Source: Okapia johnstoni
Lineage: Eukaryota > Chordata > Mammalia > Artiodactyla > Giraffidae
Direction: 5' to 3'
DNA length: 64,000 nt
Assembly (NCBI GenBank): GCA_024291935.2
Contig: CM044316.1
Coordinates: 69,952,501 to 70,016,500 of the forward strand
Position numbers and translations under genes: made by a program. The first letter of the stretch is position 1. Each line of letters begins with the position of its first letter. A model generated the notes under the pieces. The model did no database searches, was not told the DNA's origin, and saw only the letters and a program-made list of their open reading frames with translations. Below are positions 57,816-64,000 of the stretch, one piece after another.

Positions 57816-59079
57816 CAGAAAGACAACTCCTGTCGCTCCCCATCATGTCCTATTTTTAAGTTCATTAGTTCACCTCTGGGTACTTAGCCAGTTGCGAGAG
57901 CCCGCATGTCAAAGTGTTTTAAATGGACAAGTCTAAAATGATGGTCCTCTGGACACCAGGCTCATCTGATGAGCCCCTGCAAAGGTTCCATGGTTCCTAC
58001 AGGGGCAGACTGCTCATCAACAAGTTTCCCTGGGAGGTGGGAATGTCTCTCCTCTGATCAGAACATGCCTGTCACCAAGCGCCAGCGGCTACTGAGCCAG
58101 TGCCCCAGCCCAGGAGTCCAAAATCCGTCTTCTGGCAGAGGCTTAACTGTTTGGCTGCCACATCGGAAGGTCCATGCTGATACCTCCCAGGAAGAGAGAA
58201 CTCAGCTGGGAAGCTGCCAGTTGCAGGCAATCTTCGCCTTCATTTCGACTCTGCAATTATTTAATGTGTTCCTGCTGAGGGTCCGGTCCTGTGGGGTGTG
58301 CAGCCCTCGGGTGGTCTAGTCCTGGCAGGGAGTCCAGACACGTGGGCAAGAGGCAGCCAGATGATCCATGGAGCCTCCATGTAATTAAGAGCTTGGCAGT
58401 CATGGCTGCAGGAATTCAGGGATTGTTCTAGGCTCTTGATGTAGTGCTGCCCCTGCGAAAGGACCACTGGCAGCATTTAGTAGACACCTGATGAGATTGC
58501 CCCTGCCCTATCCCAGTTCTACCTACCACTTTAGGACACATGATATAAGACAAAGTGGGGCCTCTGCTGAGGAGAGACCTCACAAGAATGAATAGGGCTG
58601 CCTCTGATCCATGGGGTGCTTTGCCAGACAGTTTCTTGGGGGCACTCAGCTGATGCATATCCCTCTGAGGTCAAAGGGAAGCCAGGCCAGGTCCCAGCAG
58701 TCGTGGCTGATGTGGTCGATCCACCCTTGCATTCTGAACGCCTAGCTCCTGTTTGCTTTTCTTTCTTGTTGTGTTACTTGCTTGATTTTATTCTTGATTT
58801 TGTTTGTAACTGAGAACTCAGGTTGCTGTGCGTGAGCATTTAGCGTCTGGCAATGCAATAACATTGCGTTGGTGGATGTTTCAGGCTAGGGGACGTTCTC
58901 ATTGTTTTATCAAATAAGAAAGTAGCATTAGAAGCTGTTAGAACACAAAGTGATACATAGGACTGGAGCTTACCTTAGTTAGGTGGTGCCTGCTTTGTGC
59001 TACTTTTGACACCCTCTTACTTCCTAGGAGAGTGACCTCTTATGCTAGGCGATTTTTTTTTTTAGACTTACTGCCACTC
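57816..59079. other. Unassigned
   Basis: About 1.26 kb, GC-richer than its surroundings at 57960-58330, but with few CpGs. No repeat or gene recognised. Confidence 0.4.
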
Positions 59080-59240
59080 TAGCTAAGTAATTATTAGTAA
59101 CCTAATTTATTTGATGTCTTTCACCCTTGCAAGACTGTAACTCCCATGAAGGTATAACAAAACATGGATTCTTCGCTATTATAACCCTGTTGCCTTGAAC
59201 AGATTTGGCAGGAAGTGCTCAGTATGTAGTGAAGGGATTG
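59080..59240 (+). mobile_element. L2 LINE 3' end
   Basis: 'gactgtaactcccatgaagg', then 'ggcaggaagtgctcagta' and 'tgtagtgaaggg'; cut by the LTR that follows. Confidence 0.7.
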
Positions 59241-59630
59241 TGTTAGTTCAGTAGGGCTGACATAATAAAATATCACAGTCAGGGTGGCTTAGACGATGGA
59301 AATTTATTTCTCACAGTTCTGGAGGCTGGAAGTCGAAGGTCAAGGTGTTGGCAGGTTTGGTTTCTCTGGACACCTCTCTCCTTGGCTTGCAGGTGCTGCT
59401 CTCTCCCTGTGTCTTTACCTCTGTGTGTGCACCTGTGTGTGCGTGCACATTTCCTCTTCCTATAAAGACACCTGTAAGATTGGATTAGGGCCCATCCTGG
59501 TGGCTTCATTTTAACTTAATAGTCTCTGAAAGGGCCCATTTCCAGTTGTAGTCACATTCTCTAGTACTGGGGGATTAGAACTTCAACATGTGAACTTGAG
59601 TGGGGGGGGACACACTTCAGATTACAAGGA
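59241..59630 (-). mobile_element. MaLR (MST/MLT1-like) solo LTR
   Basis: Antisense LTR: 'tgttagttcagtagggctga', 'tttctcacagttctggaggc', 'gattggattagggcccatcc', 'ttcatttt' and 'ggacttcaac'-type end (59578-59600). About 390 bp. The reversed 'aaataaatttcc' would be its polyadenylation signal. No viral coding sequence adjoins it. Confidence 0.88.
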
Positions 59631-59819
59631 TGGATGAGATAAACAGAATTATATATTACACAGGAAACTGCTTCATAGTAAGGCGGAGAAATCTGAGAAT
59701 AACGGACATAAATATTACATTAAAATGAGTTAAGGTTATTCCTTATGATAGTCACAGGCTCCCTCCTAGGTTCCCTTGGGCAGAAAAAGAAGGCTGGTAT
59801 TACAGCCAGCAGACCAGAG

Positions 59820-59955
59820 GTGGTGTGCTAGCTCTGGGGCTGGGGGGCACAGGTGAGCTCTGTCATTTGGGGCTCGTCTATTTCTGGGCCTCAGTTCTTT
59901 AACCTACAAAATGAAGGGCTTGGAATCACTGAGTCACTCCCTGATTCTGTGAACA
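59820..59955 (+). mobile_element. MIR fragment
   Basis: 'ggtgagctctgtcatttggg', 'gggcctcagttctttaacct', 'acaaaatgaagggcttggaa'. Confidence 0.75.
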
Positions 59956-61479
59956 GCAGATCAGAATGGAAATTTTCCTTCTGGCTAGTCTGTTTGACTA
60001 AGAGCAGTGACCTTCAGTAATTCTTTCTCAAAGGCTTGGGAAGAGAAAGCAGGAATCCAAAGTCTCCCCTGCCGTTTCCTTAGTGGGATTCCAGTTCTGT
60101 GCTGCAAGTCGGAGACCTGGGGAGGCAAAGTCTCCACCCCAGGATGCTTCCCAAATAGCCTCTTTTAAGCAATTTTAAATAACTTCCTGAATAGGAAAAA
60201 GCTGGCCAACCTCCGGATTCCCATCTCGTTGACTGGGAGCCACTCTTGGCTTCCATCTGTCTCCACCTACTTGGTCATGATGAGTTTGGGGGTTATGGTG
60301 GTTGAGACTGTAAGAAAGACCATATTTCCGCAAATGTAATAGTCAAAACTTAGCCCTTTTCCCCACTCTGCCCCAAAGCTCAGAATAGATAACTGAAGAA
60401 ACCCCATAAAGGAATACTTTCCACCCTGTCTCACTGATGTTTTCTATTCTTTTCTCTGAGAGCTTAATTGAGACATTTTCTTGAGCAGGGAAATGACAGA
60501 GTTGAAACATGGAAATTTTTTTTGCTCCTTCCAGTGTAATACTCCAGGAAAGTGCAATAAGTAACTTTTGGTAACCCTCTTCTACCCTTCTGTCTTTTGA
60601 AAATGATCATTGTTACACTATGTGAGAACTTGCTATGATGCTGCTAGAATAAAATCTTAGGATGGTTAATAGATGCAGGGGTTTGTGCCTTGTTTCACTA
60701 GTGAGGTGATCTGGTCTAGATGTCTGCCCTCTTGCTCATTGCATTTCAAATGCAGGATGGTAGCTGCATTTGCTTGAACATGCATATGTTTCTCCCATTT
60801 TCATTCACTGCCCCATTGCCCAAAAAATCCCCTGAGTCGACAGTGACTCAAATATGTATCTTTGCTTTCTGGCTTTAGTACTGTTTCTTCATTTATTCCA
60901 TCACATAGGGTTACAGGCACAGAAAAGGAGACTTGTGCAAGTCATTGTGATCTCAGAAGTTCAAGGTCATTTGCATTTCAGCTTCTGAAATACACTGAAT
61001 GGAACTTGGAAAACTTTGGTCACACCCACAGCTGACAGAATCCTTCTCTTGTCTGCTTTGGATTGTGCAGTCAATTGACATTTTGTTGACTCTACTTCCC
61101 TTCAATCTCCCTTTCTATATAACTTCAATTCTCCTTCTGCTTGGATTTCCCATTTCTATTGCCGGTGGCTTTATACCTCAGCTCAGCCAATCTTTGAGAA
61201 ACAATGCTATGCATTGCTCTTATTTCTTTTCTATTCCATGTCCTACTTGATTCCTATCTTACCTCTGCAAACACAATTGGGATAATGCCAAGATAAAAAC
61301 CACCCTTTAGCCTCAGTAACTGGGGCTAGGGACTCATGAATGGTACCTGATAGAGGTCAACCAGACGTTCGTACTCTGGGCTTTATTTTGAAAGATTAAG
61401 GATTAGGACAATCTTGATTTTTCTCTTACTGAGAAAAAGCATCCCTGACATGATTCTTAATTCCTTCTTGGTGGTCCCT
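59956..61479. other. Unassigned
   Basis: About 1.5 kb without a confident repeat. A weak MIR-like trace at 60880-60960. No gene. Confidence 0.4.
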
Positions 61480-61918
61480 CCACCTTTGACCTCATCAGCC
61501 CCCACTACCCCTTTCACTGCGGGGCTCTAGCCACACAGTCTCCTTTAGACCCTGCATATATGCCAAGCTCATGCCCATCTTGCTTATCTGAAAACCTTGG
61601 ACTTAGTTTCCTCTTTCTGGTACATCCCTACACTATAGCTGCACTGTGTCTTTCTCGTGAATCTGAGAAGTTCAGTCAGAGCTCACATGTTATCTCCTTC
61701 AAAAAATCTCCCCTGATGACCCCAGTTGAAGTGATCTCTCCATCTCCACTGGTCAGTCTCCTTTCCACTTACTTCTTAACTCCTTAACCTTCTTACTGTC
61801 ACAAGTAAGCCCTATGAGGGTTAGAACTTTGTGCCGTGGTCCCTGTTTTCTCCAGAATCTTTAACTATGCTCATTACAGATGAGATAGTCAGTAGATCTT
61901 TGTTGAATGAATAAATTT
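61480..61918 (+). mobile_element. L2 LINE 3' region
   Basis: 'catgttatctccttcaaaaa', 'aatctcccctgatgacccca', 'agtaagccctatgagggtta', and the end 'agtagatctttgttgaatga'. A long, well-preserved L2 piece. Confidence 0.88.
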
Positions 61919-62102
61919 TGAAGAATAGGGTTAAGGGAGGAAGAATCAGAGTAAAATACAGTGGATGATCTTCAAAAAGGAATCAGTGGGAAAACTGTCT
62001 TGTTGGTTCAGGTTCCAGCACTCAGGTTTGTAGTTCTTGAGGAGTTTCCAGTCATGGACCATCTCCGAGACTTGGCTGTGGTGCAGCCATCTTACTTCAG
62101 AC

Positions 62103-62322
62103 TGCTGCTGCTGCTGCTGCTGTTCAGTCACTGTTTTGACTGACATTTTTCAACCCCAAGGACTGTAGCCCCCCAGGCTCCTCTGTCCATAGGATTCTCC
62201 AGGCAAGAATACTGGAGTGGGTTTGCATTTCCTTCTCCAGAGAATCCTTCCCCACTCATGGTTCAAACCCACATATTCTGCTTGGCAGGCAGAGTCTTTA
62301 CCACTGAGCCACCTGGGAAGCC
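62103..62322 (-). mobile_element. Bov-tA SINE with (CTG)n and TSD
   Basis: Antisense copy opening with seven CTG units (reverse of the AGC tail) and ending in the head 'gagccacctgggaagcc'. Perfect 9-bp acttcagac at 62094-62102 and 62323-62331. Confidence 0.95.
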
Positions 62323-62331
62323 ACTTCAGAC

Positions 62332-62606
62332 ATCACTTCTACACAAAATGTTCTCAAGGATGTATGTCATCTTCCCTGATTTCTAGATTCTACTATTACC
62401 TCTGAGTCAACACATTGAAAATATTATCATGCCTTCTGGCTCAGCAACTACATCTACCTTCTGAACTCTCCTGTCAATTTCACTGTCTGTCTTCTCTTTT
62501 CTCAAGAAGAAAAAACCAGCCCTCCCTGGCTCTTCACCATCTGTAGTCCCTTGTTCTCAATATCTCAAAAAAGAGTTATGTTACTTTCTGTAAACTTAAG
62601 CAATCA
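62332..62606. other. Unassigned
   Basis: No repeat or gene recognised. Confidence 0.4.
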
Positions 62607-62700
62607 TGCATTCATTCAGCACCTGTTGTTACTCCTAGAAACTGTGCTAAGCCTATAAACAAACCAGGCTCTGGGCCCTGGGGAACTAAGAGTCACCCTG
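62607..62700 (-). mobile_element. L2 LINE fragment
   Basis: 'cattcattcagcacctgttg', 'actgtgctaagcctataaac', 'ccctggggaactaag'. Confidence 0.6.
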
Positions 62701-62767
62701 TTTCTGTTTTAATTGGATGAAAGAACAATGAATGAGCATCCCTCCCAGGACCCAGGCCCTCACCACC

Positions 62768-62896
62768 TTTCTTTTTTTTTTCTTTGGCCACACTGTGCAG
62801 CCTGTGGGATCTTAGTTCCCAGACCAGGGATCAAATCTACACCCCCTGCTTTGAGAGTGCAGAATCCTAACCACTGCACCACCAGGGAAGTCCCTC
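62768..62896 (-). mobile_element. Short tRNA-Glu SINE (CHR/ART-like)
   Basis: Antisense: T run, 'ggccacactgtgcagcctgt', 'cagaccagggatcaaatcta', head 'ccactgcaccaccagggaag'. About 130 bp, with the short body seen in artiodactyl tRNA-Glu SINEs. Exact subfamily uncertain. Confidence 0.88.
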
Positions 62897-62939
62897 AAGC
62901 CCCCCTTTCTTGAATAACAATCTTCTAACCATATCTTGC

Positions 62940-63160
62940 ACACTGTTGCCAAACTAATCATCCTCATCAGCAGTGAATTATTCTACCTCTTTAAGAATCT
63001 AAACTAACTCCAGTTTGGGTCTAAAGTTTTCTTATACTGAACTTTGGAAAGTTTTTATCATCTGACCATCACTATAAATTCCTCCCACATCTCTCCAATA
63101 GTTTCCTCTTTCCCAGCCATACTAATTGCTTCCCTATCCCTTTAACCCCTATTTTTATTT
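62940..63160 (+). mobile_element. Possible L2 fragment
   Basis: C/T-rich phrases such as 'taaattcctcccacatctct' and 'tttcccagccatactaattg' resemble the central L2 3' region. Weak. Confidence 0.4.
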
Positions 63161-63306
63161 CTATATTTCCTATCATAGATTTCAGATGTGGATGGGACGT
63201 TAAACATTATTCAGCCCAACCCGTGCATAGTATCAAAAAGAAAACTAAAGTTCATAGGCTTCAAGTCAGAAAGCTAGCCCTAAAAATATTTGCTGAGTTT
63301 TAAGGA

Positions 63307-63373
63307 GCTGCCGTCTATGGGGTCGCACAGAGTCAGACACGACTGAAGCGACTTAGCAGCAGCAGCAGCAGCA
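63307..63373 (+). mobile_element. Very short Bov-A2/BovB 3' tail
   Basis: About 67 bp: 'gccgtctatggggtcgcaca' to 'ctgaagcgacttagcagcag', ending in six AGC units. Almost consensus, so recent. Extreme 5' truncation. Confidence 0.9.
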
Positions 63374-63587
63374 AGGCTCTTTAGCCAATATATTTTCACT
63401 TAGGCTTTGTAGGTGTATGTCCATGTGACTAGTATTTAGCAGCTACTGTCAGAGCCCATTTAAAGTTCTCAAATCAAATGGAGAATTAAGAGAGAAGTTT
63501 TCTCCGGTAAACTGGGGAACAACAGTTGGATAAGGAAAGGGGAAGAAAGAAGTGGGCTAAAAGGAAGCACGTTTGCAGATTTGACTA

Positions 63588-63801
63588 CAGTCGGCCTTCA
63601 TTATCCATGGGTTTCACATCTGTGGATTCAACAAACCACAGGTTGTCTATTTTGTTTGCCATCAGAAGTTGATTGCATCTGCAGATTCAGAACCCACAGA
63701 TAGGGCCAACTATGGAACTTGAGCATCCATGGAGTTTGGGATCCACACTGGGTCATGGAGCCAGTACCTGATGGGTACAGAGGGATGACTGTGTTCTCCA
63801 C
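63588..63801 (+). mobile_element. Tigger-type MITE (MER44/Tigger-like)
   Basis: Terminal inverted repeats 'cagtcggccttcattatcca' at the left and the complement of 'gggtacagagggatgactg' at the right, with 'tctgtggattcaacaaacca' and 'ttgagcatccatgg' inside. Preceded by TA, as for Tc1/mariner insertions. Nonautonomous, internally deleted. Confidence 0.85.
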
Positions 63802-64000
63802 TCATCCTCTTTCATCATCTGGGTGGACAGAATAGAATACCAATCCTTAGCTGCCCAAATCTTTAGCAATCCAGATCCTTGAACTCACCTCAATGCTGAA
63901 GAGAAAAAAAAAAAAAAACAGGCACACATAGTTGCTTTTTGTCTTTTAGTATAAAACTTGGGAGTCCGCTAACTGGAGGATAGCTGAAGCAAGAGTTTAA
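63802..64000. other. Unassigned with poly-A
   Basis: A run at 63903-63918. Nothing else recognised. Confidence 0.45.

Noticed and set aside
59241..59630. Possible retroviral provirus
   Set aside because: Only a solo MaLR-type LTR is present. No gag, pol or env sequence adjoins it.
1..64000. CRISPR arrays, operons, prophage or plasmid features
   Set aside because: The repeat content is plainly mammalian. No spaced direct-repeat arrays or closely packed coding frames exist.

Overview
The window is a stretch of nuclear DNA from a ruminant, almost certainly a bovid (cattle-like). The evidence is the repeat content: many Bov-tA and Bov-A2 SINEs, BovB LINE fragments and CHR-type tRNA-Glu SINEs, which together occur only in cetartiodactyls/ruminants. 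These lie on an older mammalian background of MIR, L2, L1, MaLR LTR and hAT/Tigger DNA-transposon fossils. Base composition is AT-rich. I see no CpG island, no rRNA, tRNA or snRNA gene, and no convincing protein-coding exon of a host gene. The longest open frames are decayed LINE ORFs or chance frames. The window is therefore intergenic or deep intronic.

Layout. 0-9.6 kb: SINEs, L1 tails and MIR/L2/MER5 fossils in otherwise unassigned DNA. 9.67-13.22 kb: one 3.5-kb L1 insertion with a 5' inversion (antisense 3' part joined to a sense 5' part), target-site duplications (TSDs) and a possible 3' transduction. 13.2-21 kb: sparse old repeats plus an internal BovB piece. 21.02-21.06 kb: two abutting perfect palindromes. 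22.8-24.6 kb: an old L2 cut into pieces by an L1 tail, a MIR and a chimeric retroposon (tRNA-SINE head fused to an L1 tail). 26.8-27.1 kb: a long alternating purine/pyrimidine tract. 28.7-42 kb: CHR SINEs, MER20, a MaLR LTR and an L2 carrying several ruminant insertions, including a Bov-tA with a perfect 30-bp TSD. 42.4-48.5 kb: a nearly full-length antisense L1 with a matching TSD and two later SINE insertions. 49-64 kb: repeat-poor DNA with an AT-rich block whose texture suggests a conserved regulatory element, then scattered SINE, BovB, L2, MaLR and Tigger copies.

No genes act together here. What can be read is the insertion history: L2/MIR/MER first, then MaLR and L1M, then CHR SINEs and L1 tails, and finally BovB, Bov-tA and Bov-A2. 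Family names are from memory of consensus sequences, not from a database run. Edges are usually good to about 10 bp where TSDs are given and 20-50 bp elsewhere. I found no undescribed gene system; the most unusual items are the chimeric retroposon, the twin-primed L1, the 30-bp TSD and the palindrome pair.
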